From the NCBI RefSeq assembly GCF_020740795.1, contig NC_067284.1:97393440-97457439 (forward strand): 64,000 bases of DNA. The letters run 5' to 3'. The stretch is from Apus apus. Lineage: Eukaryota; Chordata; Aves; Apodiformes; Apodidae. This document shows positions 49,601-62,426 of this stretch, in pieces (positions within the stretch are counted from its first letter, which is position 1; the number at the start of each line of letters is the position of its first letter). The notes under the pieces were generated by a model. It saw nothing but the letters and a program-made list of their open reading frames with translations. It was not told where the DNA came from and did no database searches. A program made the translations under genes and the position numbers.

Positions 49601-51181
49601 AGACCCTGAAGAGCAAGGCAAGAAACGCTGTGCTGCAACTTCTACTTATGCTGGTGCCATACTACTGGAGGAAGTCAGCACTTCCTCTGTGCTCCACTGG
49701 TGATTGGAGGCAAGGTCGTATTTCACAACTAAACATTCTCTGGCGATGCTAATTTCTCCAGAAAAGAGACAGAACCATGTCTTGGCCTTATGCTGGTTTA
49801 TTTTCCAGCTAATTTTGGAGGTACCATTTTGTATCAACTACTAGACTACTATTGTTTTGTATAAAGCCTACATAAAAATGTATCCGATACATCATATATT
49901 CTCTTCTCAAGGGTCAGAATGATCAAGCTATTCCAAATTTAATATTATGCCTATTTTGCTAACAGTTATGTAAAAAATTTGACAAGCACATGAAACTTAT
50001 TACTTCCAGTACAGAACCAAAGGGAATGATATCAATAATCAGACCTTACATTTAGGAAGCTAATACGTAAATCCATTACAAGATCTTAAGTGCAGAACTG
50101 TCAGAGAGATAAAAGTAGATGCTAATGAGTGACCTATTTTTTTCCTTGCCCTTATTCTGGCAAGCCCAAAGAAAAGAGTATAGCTATAGTTGGATGAAAG
50201 CAACAAAATATGTCATTAAGAGAAGAGACCAGTCTTATTCTTGTGTGCTGTCTATTCAGAGCACGTTTTCTGCCTTGTGTATAAATTATTCCTTTAAAGT
50301 GAGTCTGTCATCCTTAGGCTGTGTTTTGTTGCCTTCTAATTACAGTCTTTCCTGCTTTTCCTGCCACTCTATACAGCCATTGATTTATCAAATGTTTAAC
50401 CACCTTTGGCAGGAAGGAGACAGATCTAAGGTAGTTGAAGGAAGAGGCAAAGATTCTTCAGAACACTATTTAAATATTAATCTAACACACAATGCATTCA
50501 CATTCTGGCAATTACATCTACTGTACTGAATGAATATGAGGTGCTGCTTGTTGTCACATGAGCTGCCTGAAGCATCATATTTTATTTATCCACCAAATCC
50601 AGAAATCTCATCTTTAGGAAATAAAGTATATTTCTTCTTCCAAGAACAACACCAAGGAATGTGTTGGCATGTGAATCTGTTGGCATCAGCAGTCACATAA
50701 CAAAAGCAGCTTTGTGCTGTGCTTTCTCCCAAAGAAAAATCCCAAGTAGTTGCATGCTCAACTGCTAGAGCCTGGCAGGATTCAAATTCAGATTATTTGG
50801 TTTCAATATATTATGGGTGCAATGTCTCTTACTCAGCTCTTCTTGTAGAAACTATTGAATGAAAATGGTTTTTTTTATTTATACACAACTTCCCATTTTA
50901 CTGTTGTAATTCATGTAATGAAGAGTCAAAAAACTTTGTGAACAAAATGAGTAGTTGTGAGTGGTGCCATCTCCCTTATACAGGTTAGTGTGAAGCAGGG
51001 AGATGGAATGAGGTGTCCACAATCACAAAAGAAAAGCACAAAGTAAAATAAAGACTCAAGACTGACCATTTTGTCTAAGATTATCTTCATTTCATAAGCC
51101 TATCCTTTTGTCTGGGGAAAAATAAAAGGAATATCAGAAAATACTACCAATACCAGTAACAACAAAACCATTTTTTGTTGC

Positions 51182-51840
51182 TTTTCAAAGTCCAGGCGGG
51201 TTTTGAATGTCTCCAGCGAAGGAGACTCCACAACCTCTCTGGGCAGCCTGTTCCAGGGCTCTGTCACTCTCACAGTAAATAAGTTTTTTCTGATATTTAC
51301 GTGGAACCTCCTATGTTCCAGTTTGCACCCATTGTCCCTTGTCCTATCACAGACATCACTGAAAAAAGCCTGGCTCTGTCCTCCAGACACTCCCCCTTAA
51401 CATATTTGTAAACATTGATGAGGTCGCCCCTCAGCCTCCTTTTCTCCAAGCTAAAGAGACCCAGCTCCCTCAACCTTTCCTCATAAGGGAGATGTTCCAC
51501 TCCATCATATTTGTGGCTCTGTCCTGGACTCTATCAAGCAGTTCCCTGTCCTTCTTGAGCTGAGGTGCCCAGAACTGGACACAATACTCCAGATGTGGCC
51601 TCACCAAGGCAGAATAGAGGGGGAGGAGAACCTCCCTTGACCTACTAACCACACCCTTTCTAATGCACCCCAGGATGCCATTGGCCTTCTTGGCCACAAG
51701 GGCACATTGCTGGCTCATGGTCATCCTCCTGTCTACTAGAACCCCCAGGTCCCTTTCACCTACACTGCTCTCCAGCAGGTCAGCCCCCAACCTGTACTGG
51801 TCCATGGGGTTGTTCTTCAACAGAAGGGCTGGTACAACAA
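51182..51840 (-). mobile_element. CR1 LINE, ORF2 C-terminus plus 3' region
   Basis: About 660 bp, minus orientation. Minus-strand translation from 51820 gives the C-terminal end of CR1 reverse transcriptase ORF2: [21 protein letters not shown], then [13 protein letters not shown] and [13 protein letters not shown]. The 3' region follows down to 'caaaacccgcctgg' at 51187. The usual CR1 tail is absent and unrelated sequence begins there. The frame is interrupted, so the copy is dead. It faces the plus-oriented CR1 at 52705, making an inverted pair within the MYCT1 intron. Confidence 0.92.
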
Positions 51841-52704
51841 TACAAATACATATACCATTGTTATAACATAACGTCTAGGAAATATTCAGCAAAATGATTG
51901 GAGAATAAAACAGTAATCAGTTCAATGCAATGCAAAAAAATTCTATGGGCTCTGACACATGCTTGCTGAAGCAAAGAGCAAGGGCAGCTTCTGTTTCATG
52001 GCACAAGCTTCTACCTTACTTCCCTGGTACCTTCTTTGCAGAATAAAATTAATTCCCTGTTTCAGAAATTTAAATTCACAGTCTAGCATCTTAACACACA
52101 CTTGCGACATATTTGATCATTTAACTGACATCTGTTAATCTTAAACCCTTTGCTTTTTAAAAAAAAATAGTATATTGGTTCCATTTATCAGGTACCTTCC
52201 AAGGTAATGGAAGGATGAGCTAAACAAGCAGACACATGGATTCTGTGGAAGGTGTGTAAGTTATGCGGTCAGAGTATAAATGAGGAAGGAGACCATTGAT
52301 GGCTCTGTTGGTTGACAAGTGCAGGAGTATCTAGGCATGTAGGACCTGGACCAACCTGGTGCAAACACAGCCTCCCAGATACCACTGGCTCATGTGGGAC
52401 AAACACCAATGGCCCGCTTCACACTAAGTCTCCAGCCTGGATCATCTGCCCTTGATCATCAGTAATCATCTCACTTAGAAATTATACCAGCCTTTTTCAG
52501 CTTGTGGTTTCACAGATTCTTATGGGTACTACTTAATCAGGTCTCCCAATCCACACTGAAATAGATATTCATAGACATATTTGATACAAGAGAAACCTCT
52601 GAAAACAATCAATGATCACACAGGAAGCACTGGACAAAGTCCAGATTTCTCAGTGGCAGATAACTGATTGAAGAGTAAAATTCTACCACATAAGAACATA
52701 CTTC

Positions 52705-53349
52705 TTTGTTGGCAATGTGTGCTTGCAGCCCAGAAAGGCAACCCTATCTTGGGCTGCATCAAAAGAAGTGTGGCCAGCAGGTCAAGGGAGGTGATTCTGT
52801 CTCTTTACTTTGCTCTCATGACACTCCACCTAGAGAACTGCATCCAGTTCTGGAGCCCCCAACACAAGAAGGACACGAAGCTGTTGAAGTGAGTCCAGAG
52901 GAGGACCATGAAGATGATCAGAGGGCTGCAGCACCTCTCCTATGAAGACAGGCTGAGAGAGTTGGGGTTGTTCAGCCTAGAGAAGGCTCCAGGGGAAACC
53001 TCATAGAAGCCTTCCAGTACCTGAAGGAAGCCTACAGGAAAGCTGGAGAGGGACTATTTACTAAAGCATGGAGTGATAGGACAAGGGGGAACAATTTGAA
53101 GATGGAAGAGAGTAGATTTAGATTAGATATTAGGATGAAATTTGTTTAGAGTGCGGTTGGTGAGACACTGGCATGGGCTGCCCAGGGAAGTTGTGGATGC
53201 CCCCACCCTGGTAGTGTTCAAGGACAGGTGGGATGGGGATTTGAACAAACTGGTAAAGTGGGAGGTGTCCCTGCCTAAGCAGGGGGTTGGAAACAGATGA
53301 TCTTTAAGGTCCTTTGCAACCCAAACCATTTTATGATCCTATGATTCTC
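52705..53349 (+). mobile_element. CR1 LINE with intact 3' end
   Basis: Plus-oriented, 5'-truncated copy. It begins in the ORF2 C-terminus (LGCIKRSVASRSREVILSLY and LENCIQFWSPQHKK on the plus strand) and runs through the 'gaggaccatgaagatgatcagagggctgcagcacctctcc' segment and the 3'UTR. It ends with 'tgatctttaaggtcctttgcaacccaaaccattttatgatcctatgattct', the typical CR1 terminus. Frameshifts break the coding part. Confidence 0.95.
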
Positions 53350-56300
53350 AAAATATTCACTGTTAAACTTATTCCCTAAAAAGAAAATAAATGTAGCAGG
53401 AGATTTTTTGCACTACTGGATATAGCTCAGCTCTTACTGCAGTGAAAAAGTAGGAAAATCTGAGTTTAATAGAGATCCCTCTTCCTCCTCCTTGAATACT
53501 TGTTTTTTGGGTACTTAGATCAGTATTCAGCAAAGTTCACAAACACCTCCTTTTCCTTCCATTCTTCAACTTTGTATAACTTTCTAATTACCACCAGAAG
53601 AAGGCCCTAGTTTTGACAGTCATGAAAAATAATTAGACTATAAATACTGTTTTCATTAATGGCTATTTTTGGACAAGCAATCCACAGGTTAGACCTGCCA
53701 GCAAAGTACTCTGTGTCAATATTTTAAAAGAAGTACATTTCTGAGTGAGAAGAGGCTGTTTCTGAGAAACTTCTTGTTTTGGGCCCAAATGGATTTCCTT
53801 CAGCTCCTGCCAAAACAATATATTGTACATATCTGTTTCACTCATTTTTTCTGTGTTAATACGTTAGACACATTTAAAATTGAGAATAAGAGGGATGGAA
53901 TTGGGAATGGGAGTTTGCTTCTCTTCTGGGAAGCAGCTAAGCAGGTTGTGAAGGGAGAGGGCAAGAGATTGCACAGCTAAGAGCAAGAAAGAGAAACAAG
54001 GTCCTGCCTCTCAGGTGATGGAAAGAGACCCTTGAGAGCCAGAGGAAATTTGTGCAGAGGGTGCAGCTCCTCTGAAAAGCACTGCATTGAGAACAGCTCT
54101 TTGTAGGATGTACTAGGCAAGCTGAAATGTGATTTTCATTCTTAATATATTTAGTATCTCAAGGTAGTCAGAGAGTATCTTGTCACACAAAGTTTTCTCT
54201 CTTTTAAAATATTCTGCTTCATATTCTATAAAACTTGGACTTTCATTTTAAACACTTCTTGGCCTTTGGTGGGTTCTCACAATAATGAAAACTTCCACCT
54301 GAAGCTGTGTCTGCGTCAGGCAGGCTCTCTCAGACCACAGAGAACTGAATTGCTGTTTTGACATTGAGTGTGACTTTAAAGTATTCCTTATCTTACAGTC
54401 TTCCCCAAAAACCTTGTGCTTTTTTCTAATCCTGGATGTCCTCTGCTTTCCTATGTGTAGCATATTAACTTTGGTATTTCCTGCTTAATTTTATTAATTT
54501 TAGGAAATCTTCCTTAATTTTATTATTTCCCTTTCTACTCATGGTCTTCATATGGGAAACTATTTTATTCTCAGACTCAGTAAAATAATCTTATCAATTA
54601 AGTAATAACTATAATGCTACTTCTTCACACTGTGGCAAATTGTGATTTACTGTTTGATTTAGTTCATGCAGAGGCCATACAGCTTAGGCCTATGCTCTGT
54701 TTTTGTGAGGATGGCAAGGATGCCTTGCCAGAAGATTGTTTGCTGCACATGCTGAAAAGATCAAAATTATATTACTGTCTTTGTAATGCATCAGGAATCA
54801 TAATGAAACCACGTGGTAACAAAGTTCCTATCTCTGTCTGCATAAAGGAATCTTTGCCTTGGTTTATGTAGTTATGCCAAGAGCATTAAATTAAACATGC
54901 TGACATCTCTATCTTAGATGCTTCGTTCTGATTATTACAATTACTCTTTATTTATCATTCCAGTAAAAATCAACTGCCAGTAATATCAAGGGTATGTCAT
55001 TAACTCTGAGTTGGTTTGTAGGATATTTAGACAGCACATTCAACTCTTCTGGCTTTTCATCACAAAGATTATGGTATTATTAAACAAAGCAAATGTCCTC
55101 TGATGCATGGAGATCATTCTGGACATCACTGGGGACGGTGAGAAACATGAATTCAGAAACAGACTTAGCCTAGAGCTTCTTCATCAGCACAGATGTTTTC
55201 ACAAAGCCACAAACCTGTACAAGCTTTGCTTCAGTCAGCTTCTGAACAATTTTGCTGTGCCTCAGTCTACTTTACTTTCAAAGCCTCTGCAAAATGCCAG
55301 TCCTAGTGTTACTGCAATTCAGAGTTTTTTCTGAGTTTTGTAGTCTTTCACTGGAATATTTCTTGTTAGCTTTTTTTCTGACACTCTCCTTTATCTAAAT
55401 GAAGGTGGTTTATGTATTTGTTTAGATTTTTCAGCATAAATTTCCAGCAGAGGGCAATCTTGTTCCTGCATAGGTGAGTCACTTGTGAAGTTAACCCTCT
55501 TAATAAACAGCTCACCCCTCTGCAATCCAAATGAAGAATAAATTCGAGGGCATAGACTGCATTTTTTTTTTCCTTGTCATTTACTTAATGATTTTTCAGG
55601 TGCTTCTGGAGCCTATTTGCTTACCTGATTGAAGAAAGTCTTAGAAACTGTACAAAATAACATCAATGCGGGCATTGAGCTGTCATACATGCTACCTTTT
55701 TTTTTCAAGACAGGATTAACTATATTACAAGAACTGTTGACAAATGTTGGGTGTTTTAAAATCTTTTCTGGGGGTAGATGCCCCATTTACCTGAATTGTC
55801 TATTCTAGTTCTTACCTGTCTTCACAGCTAGAAATACTTCTTAAATTTTCCTTCGCTCTTCTTTAAACCCAAATTAAAAATTTGAATTTTATTTGGACAT
55901 AAAATCAGCTGTTCAGTTATTAGGTGAAGTAGGCAAATTACCCTCTGTTGCTGCAGAAAAGAATCTCTCACAAACACAGGCCAAAAAAACCCATCCCTTT
56001 AGCAAACGTGTCTGAATGCAGAACACTGACATTTCTGACAGCTTATCTTACTTGTTTTGTTTATTAGGAAATGTCCTGCAGTCTACTTTCACCTTTTTTT
56101 TCCCACAGATTCTGGCATTTTCCACATGCCACCATCCTTGGCTGTTTGTTTTCTGGATGTCACAACTACCTGAGCCACCTTGTGCTGCAGCCTGTCACAC
56201 TCACTCTTTCCACAACCGTCTTGTGCGACTTCTCTTGGACTTTTGCCATGACTAAGGCCACAGCTAGTTGATATTACACAGCAACTGATTCACCCACCCA

Positions 56301-59300
56301 ACTGAATCATGGACTGCCTACATGTGACTAATGAGAGGCTGTTTTGCTAATACAATTAGTGACAAAGATCGGGAAGACAGTAATGTCAACACTTATCACA
56401 CACAGAGAAATTGCTTGTGTGAAGTCAGAGTAACAACAGCAGTACAGGAGCTGGCTGCTGACACCAGTCCCAGCTTTAAACTAAGTTTTCTTGGAGTTGA
56501 TAGAACTGGCATCAATTTTAAATAATTCAAACCTCTTCAGACCTTCTGTAGTGGGAAAAAGTGGTGGCTCTCTGGGCTCAGGGTATTCTTCCTTTCCAAA
56601 CTTGCTGCCTGGGAAGTGGAGGAGGAGTAGCTGCAGTCCGTCCAGCTTAGAGATGCATATTTGCTACAGCTGTAGGAAGGTGCTATGAGTTTGTTGAAAG
56701 TTGGATGGACCCTGGCTGCTCCTGTCTGGTTTTTCACAAATCAGGTTGTGTTAGAAACATCCACTGATGACTCACCTGAACCTCACCTGAAATCTGAGAC
56801 TCAGACTCCTCAGCATCTGAACCGTTCCTATGAGTTGTGTTAATAGATTTGTCATTTGGAAGTGCAATTCATGCTTTAATACACCAGCTGGTGCTCTACA
56901 CTAAGCTGTGCAATGTTCAGCTATGAATTCCCATACTGGTTTGTATGGGTTTTTATACTGAGCTTTCATATGGGAAAAAAGAAAATATATTGGGTGAGAG
57001 GCTGAGCTGTATTTCCCCACATCTGAGACCAAACTAGCTACCAGCTATCAAGGCTTTTCAGCTTTGGGACAAGGCAATGTGTATATGTGCAAGGGTGTAT
57101 GCATGCAGGGGGAAGAAAGCATAGACAAGTTTCAAGTCACTGGCATGTGACATGACATAAAGGAAAGAGAACTGACAAAAATTTGAGAAGCAAGAACTAA
57201 AATGGAAATAAATTTGGAATTATAAAATTTGGATTGAAATTATAAAAATACCTCTTTTCCTTCCTGTACAAGATGGTGGTATCTTCTGATACTTCTCATT
57301 GCTAATACAGCTGAAATCAATCAGCTTATGTTCTGCATACAAGCTTACTGTGTCCCACATGGAATAAATTTTCCATGTCAGATGTGCGATTTTGGGCAAG
57401 TGGAAGACAAGAGAAATGGGAATATTACTTTCAGTTTCTGAAGTAAAATAACAGAATCTTGCCCTAATGTAATAGGAGTAAAACACCTCCACAGCAAGCT
57501 TAGTCTGAATGTTGAACAATGCCATTTTTGGCTGACAAGCTACCCTACCACTTCTAATAACTTTAAGTTGAAACTACTTAATTGTTTCTCTTTTAATGAA
57601 GAAATAACAAAAAATAAATGCTCGAAAACATAAAAAAAAATCTTAGTAATATTTGAAAGTCACCCACTAGAAATAAAATCAAATGTGTAGGTATGATCTC
57701 ACCTTGTGAGTGTTCTCTGCCTCCTGCAATATCATGAGCAGAACATATGCTTGCAAAGGTAATTGGCTCCTTATTAGCTCTATTACCTATTATTGGCTAA
57801 AAAGCAGTTAAAAATCAAGCCATGTGTGCACAGCCTGACTAAACGATGCCTTTCCATTTTTCTTGCCTTTGCATTCAGTATTTGGTGCCTTCTTCCCCTG
57901 TCCTGCCCTTGTTCTTGCTCTGAGATGCTCTCAATTGAAGCTGTGAATTACATGCTTTTGAAAGGCATTTCTATGCCTTCATACATTCGGTCAGCTGAAA
58001 AGTTCACAAATGTACACATTTGTGAGCATAAGACAAGGAAGATCTTGTGCCCACCTGAAATTTACACTTTGAGGAATGTGTAGTTATGGCTATAGGAAGG
58101 ATGAAAGTCCTTTATCTTTCACCTCAGCTGGTGTTAGAGGTGAGAGAGGAGAAAATTGACTGAGATGGGGTGCCTAATACTTTTGGTTATAGCATACTCA
58201 AATAAAGCAGGCAGTGTCAGCAGCCTAAGATTGATCAGAGACAGATCAAAACATATGTAGGGACCAGAACCCGGGGATGCATTTTTATTGGCAGCATCCA
58301 TACCTTATTCCCAATTTTTTAGTTGCTTTTTTCTTAGAAGCAGAGGACAGAATAATATGCATAGCTCTCAGAAAACCATAAGAAACTATAATGGCTCCTT
58401 GGGAGACACATCATGTCTTCAGTATTGCTCTGACTCTCTTCAAGGCTGGTTCTGCCCTCGCACTGCCCAGATTAAGGAAGAGAAAAACAACTCTGTGAAA
58501 GCCAGCAGTTCCTCTCAAAATCCAGGTGCAGCTAGTCCCACTCTGCTTTTGATCTTTTTCTCTGTTTGGTAGTATTTTCTCCAATGTACCTCATGGCTGT
58601 GATCACTGTACATTCTAAAGAGGAAATCAATGAGCATGGATTTACAATTGTTCAACATACGTTTTTAGAACCGAATTACATTTCAGTGAAATTCATCCTG
58701 TGCAGGGAGTGAACAAAAAGCAAATTTAGCCTATTAGTGTGACCCAACGTTCCCACTGAAGTCAGGGAGAGTCTGGGAATAGAAAGAATAAAGTGTCTGT
58801 AACAAATGCATCTAGTGATATCTCTATAAAAAGAATCACAAGGCTTAAATGTAGGTCCAAATGGAAATAAAAGTCTTTAAGGTACTGTATGGCAACTGCA
58901 ATAGTCAGTGTAAGCCCAGCTGAGTTTTCCCAGGGAATAATTTAACCCTCTATTTTTTACATTCATATGTACAGGTAGAAAATAAAAGGAGCCAGTTTAA
59001 AAAAATGAAGACATTATCCAAAGGGATAATTGTTTGTGCTGTACCTCCAGCACAGCGGAACAGCACGTGGGAAGGACTGAAGAACTGCACTCAATACTTT
59101 TGTCAATTCCCTCCTCTGATTTTAACAGTGTGAAATGCTGATTTGATTGCGCTGGTGGTGAAAATTGTGGCTAGAGGGATGCAGGGACAAATCCTCACCA
59201 CAGTGCATGGCAAACACAGAGCCAAGTACACCTGTGTGGTTTGCTGTGGTTCTGCTTACACACCAGCCCTGCAGAGACCTTCTTCGCCGCCTCCTTGCTG

Positions 59301-59635
59301 GAGGAGAGATATTGGGTGGCAGCACAGAGCTCTGTGAGGGGCTGGGGGATCCCTTGACAGTCTCAAAATATAATAACCTAACTAGCACTTCAGCTGAGGT
59401 GCAAAAGAAATCAGCTTAAGAAAGGATTAGTTCTTGCTCTGCTTTCCCATAGCCAGGCAGGGCCAGCAGCAGGAGTGCTCAGACTGCAGCTCTAGTGCTT
59501 GGGAGGTGCTGTCTTTAGGACAACCTCATGGATTTACTCAACTGGAGGTCACTATGTCCTGTCTCTCCCTTCTCATCTTCAGCAACGTGAGTAGGAACTT
59601 TCATTAACAAAATGTACTAAATCCATTCAAATCAT

Positions 59636-59850
59636 ATAGAATCACAGAATCATTAAGGTTGGAAAAGACCTCTAAGATCATCTAGTCCAACTGTCAACCT
59701 AACACCACTATGCCAACAAAACTATGTCCCAAAGTGCCAGTCCTACCCATTTTTTTCTTTCTAACACCTCCAGGGATGATGACTCCTCCACTTCCCTGGG
59801 CAGCCTGTATAATAGGCTATTCCTGACCAAAAGGGGCATGATAAGGCCTG
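59636..59850 (-). mobile_element. CR1 LINE 3' end
   Basis: It starts with 'atagaatcacagaatcattaaggttgg', the complement of a CR1 3' terminus, then 'acctctaagatcatctagtccaac'. A middle part follows with 'aacacctccagggatgatgactcctccacttccctgggcagcctg', decaying after 'gaccaaaaggggcatgataag'. It is 5'-truncated and in minus orientation. Confidence 0.9.
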
Positions 59851-61893
59851 CTTTTTCTCTGAAGATGCTTTATAAAGGGAAGAATCATGATGAATTTGCC
59901 AGGTGGCTGATTATGGTGACAGAGCCCTGATCCACAGCCAGGAGGTGCAGTGCAGGATGCTGCCTGTGAGTTCTTGCAAAAGGCAGATCAGGCAATCACC
60001 CTTTGGCTTTAGTTGTCAAAATGAGGACTTAGAGAAAAATTGTATTTTAGGGTCAAGTTTGGTCTGCCCCTGAACAAAAGGACAACAAAGCATTCCCAAA
60101 AGGGAGAAGTGCCTTGCAACAGTATGCCATGCTTTATCCTCTCCAGCCTTTGCTTTATTTTTTCCATTTGAAATGGAAAAAAGGGTAAAAGGCCTATTGG
60201 AAAGCAGAGGAAGAGTAGTAATAACTAATTCTCAAAGTGCAGTTACACCAATAAGCATTCACATCTCCTGGCTGGGAGGAAAGCAAAAGTTTGTTTTCCC
60301 TGCCCCCTGCAGTGACCTGCCCTAAGCCTTACTAGGCACCCAGGCCTCAGTTAAGCAAAAGTATCTGTTAGTGCACACTGGGGCGCCTCTGCCTGCAAGC
60401 CGGTCCTGTTGACCACCTCTGCTGTCCCTTGCTGGTGCCGTCTGCTCTCCATAGCCACCCCTCAGGCCATTAGCCCTTTTTACCTCTATTGCCATGGCTC
60501 AAACTAGGTGTTGCTATTTTGAGTTCTGGAAACAACTGTGCAGCACTATAAATCCAGGGGAAACTCTCTAACAGCTGTTTCTCTCTCAGAACTATTGCAG
60601 GAAAATTTCAAGTCTCATCTTGCCCTTTTTGAGCTCTATTGTCTGCATCCATGTGCTGGAATTACTGCCTTCTCTTACGATGATCATCCAGTCGCAGTGT
60701 TAGCTGGCCTGCACTTCCATACACTATGGAAGTTACTCACTGGTGACTATCCAATGAATGTAATTTGCTTTTTAAAAGAAATACTTCATGATAACATGAT
60801 AAGCACAGCATGGACAGAATAAACATGTTGCAAGCTGTCCCATGGCTTTTTTTCCACTTATTGTCTCTTTGCTCCACTGTTAGTGAGCATAATGTTCCTT
60901 CTTGTTTCAGATCCAATCCCTTCTTGAATTTTAAGACCTAGAAAGTTTTTGCATTAATTTCAGGCCTTATCCAGGGTTACAAATATACCCCTGAACTTTC
61001 TACACAGCAATAAAACTGGTGCTCTGTTGCAAAAGTAAGTGAAGTTTTCTGAAGTGACTGTTCTATTATTAGGAACATACAAGGAAAAAAGTCTTTCTCT
61101 TCCACACTGTGATTCCATGTGGGGGAGAAAACAGTCCTAGCCATGCTCTTTTTTTTGTTTTCAGATCTCTTAATTCTTGAAAACATTTATAAAATGCTAG
61201 AACAAGCTAGAAATTTACTTTTCTTAGTGGCAGATTAATGCATCTGCCATTAGGCACTGGGGATGGGAAACATTCAAGAGACTTAATATTACGAATGGTT
61301 ATCTCTGGCCATAATCTTTTAGGATATAGTAATTTACATTATTTACTATGAGGATTTAAAGTATCTTTTACTCAGCAGTAAAGGGCTGGGACATGTTCTC
61401 ATGTGTAATAAATACAAGGCTTACTCCATTAAGAACATGGCAGAAGCTATGTCACTGTTGTAATAGGTGAGTTTGCAAACACATGCAAACTTAGAATATA
61501 AACGCCTATAAACAGAATTACAAGTCTGCACAAATCCACCCCTTACATTGCCCAGAGAAGCAAACATGTGGTAGTTTTATAACACACCATTGGGCTGGTG
61601 GGTAATGGATTCTGGGAGAGACTAAAGACTTTTCCCTTGCATGGGTACAGAAACTGGTGTTAAATGCAGGCTACTTTCTGAATGTAGCTGAATTCTACAA
61701 ATTAAAGAAAAAAACCCAAGCATCTAGTGAGAGAAATATGGACTGCTGTGTTTGTGTTGTAAGGTTCATGTATTACATATAATGATCTTACGGCTTGTTC
61801 ATCTTTTAAGGAGGTTGTCATCTTCAATTCAATTTCTGGCAGGAAACTCCTTCAGAGTTAATGACTTTGCTGTGTGTTTTTGCTGTATTTCAG

Positions 61894-62426
61894 AGCAGAT
61901 AACTATAGCCTTCACAGTGTCCATGGTGGTTGGACTGGTGATTGGAGGGATCATCTGGGCATTGTTCACTTGCTTGTCCCGTCGCAGAGCTAGTGCCCAC
62001 ATTTCCCAGGGGAGTTCCTCAGCCTTCAGCCGTCGATCCAGACCCCCCTCCCATGGCCACACTACTGGCAGGACTGGATTCTACCGCAACAGCAGCTGTG
62101 AACGTCGGAGCAATCTCAGCCTGGCCAGCCTCACCTTCCAGCGGCAAGCTTCCTTGGAGCAAGCCAACTCATTCCCCAGGAAGTCAAGCTTCCGTGCATC
62201 CACCTTCCACCCTTTTCTTCAGTGTCCTCCCCTCCCCGTGGAAACGAACAGTCAGCTGATCACCCTCACTCCCACAAGCACCACAACAACCCTTGTGGGA
62301 AGCACAACCAACAGCTTAAGGCAACCTGAATTCCACTGGTCTAACAACAGCCTCCGCATCTGCCACTCTACACAAACCCCCCCTCCTGCTTATGAAACCA
62401 TCATAAAAGCTTTCCCTGATTCCTGA
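61894..62426 (+). CDS. MYCT1: MYCT1 coding exon 2 (main body of the protein)
   Basis: MYCT1 (myc target 1) is a small single-pass membrane protein, first described as a MYC target and mainly studied in endothelial and blood-forming cells. The exon starts after a good acceptor (TTTGCTGTATTTCAG) in phase 1 and ends with TGA at 62424-62426. With exon 1 the protein is 194 residues: Glu18, a membrane span at about 20-45 (IAFTVSMVVGLVIGG...CLS), the basic RRR at 47-49, then a Ser/Arg-rich tail. The tail holds the block CERRSNLSLASLTFQRQASL, then QANSFPRKSSFRASTFHPFL and LPVET, which match mammalian MYCT1 almost exactly as I recall it. A Thr-rich, less conserved part follows, and the C-terminus is PPPAYE...IIKAFPDS. 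PPAY at 181-184 is a PPxY motif of the type bound by WW domains. Length is close to the short mammalian form (about 187). The gene appears intact. Confidence 0.97.

Larger units (their letters stand above)
40581..61893 (+). other. MYCT1: MYCT1 intron 1
   Basis: A single 21.3-kb intron running from GTAAGG at 40581 to a pyrimidine tract and TTTCAG ending at 61893. It contains MIR/tRNA-SINE-like relics (41550-41650, 43276-43350, 43505-43620), CR1 fragments (44345-44528, 44530-44815, 51182-51840, 52705-53349, 59636-59850) and a (TA)n tract (46625-46649). The rest is unique A+T-rich DNA. One alternative exon-like frame at 56945-56993 is discussed under rejected items. No other gene is recognisable inside the intron. 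Confidence 0.85.

Noticed and set aside
56945..56993. Possible alternative MYCT1 first exon: short frame MGFYTELSYGKKENILE ending at a good donor GG|GTGAGAG in phase 1.
   Set aside because: Phase, length and an E-N-x-x-E end fit, but the exon at 40529 shares more specific features with known MYCT1 (N-x-T, WP, FWE) and has a better start context. Two candidates cannot both be the main start; this one is most likely chance.
59209..59240. ATG GCA AAC... frame (MANTEPSTPVW) resembling the mammalian MYCT1 'MANNTTS' start.
   Set aside because: The nearest GT donor would leave phase 2, not the phase 1 required by the acceptor at 61894, and the FWE end is missing.
61752..61893. In-frame extension of the MYCT1 exon-2 ORF (47 codons upstream).
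   Set aside because: It lies upstream of a strong acceptor and pyrimidine tract, and its peptide does not resemble MYCT1. It is intron.
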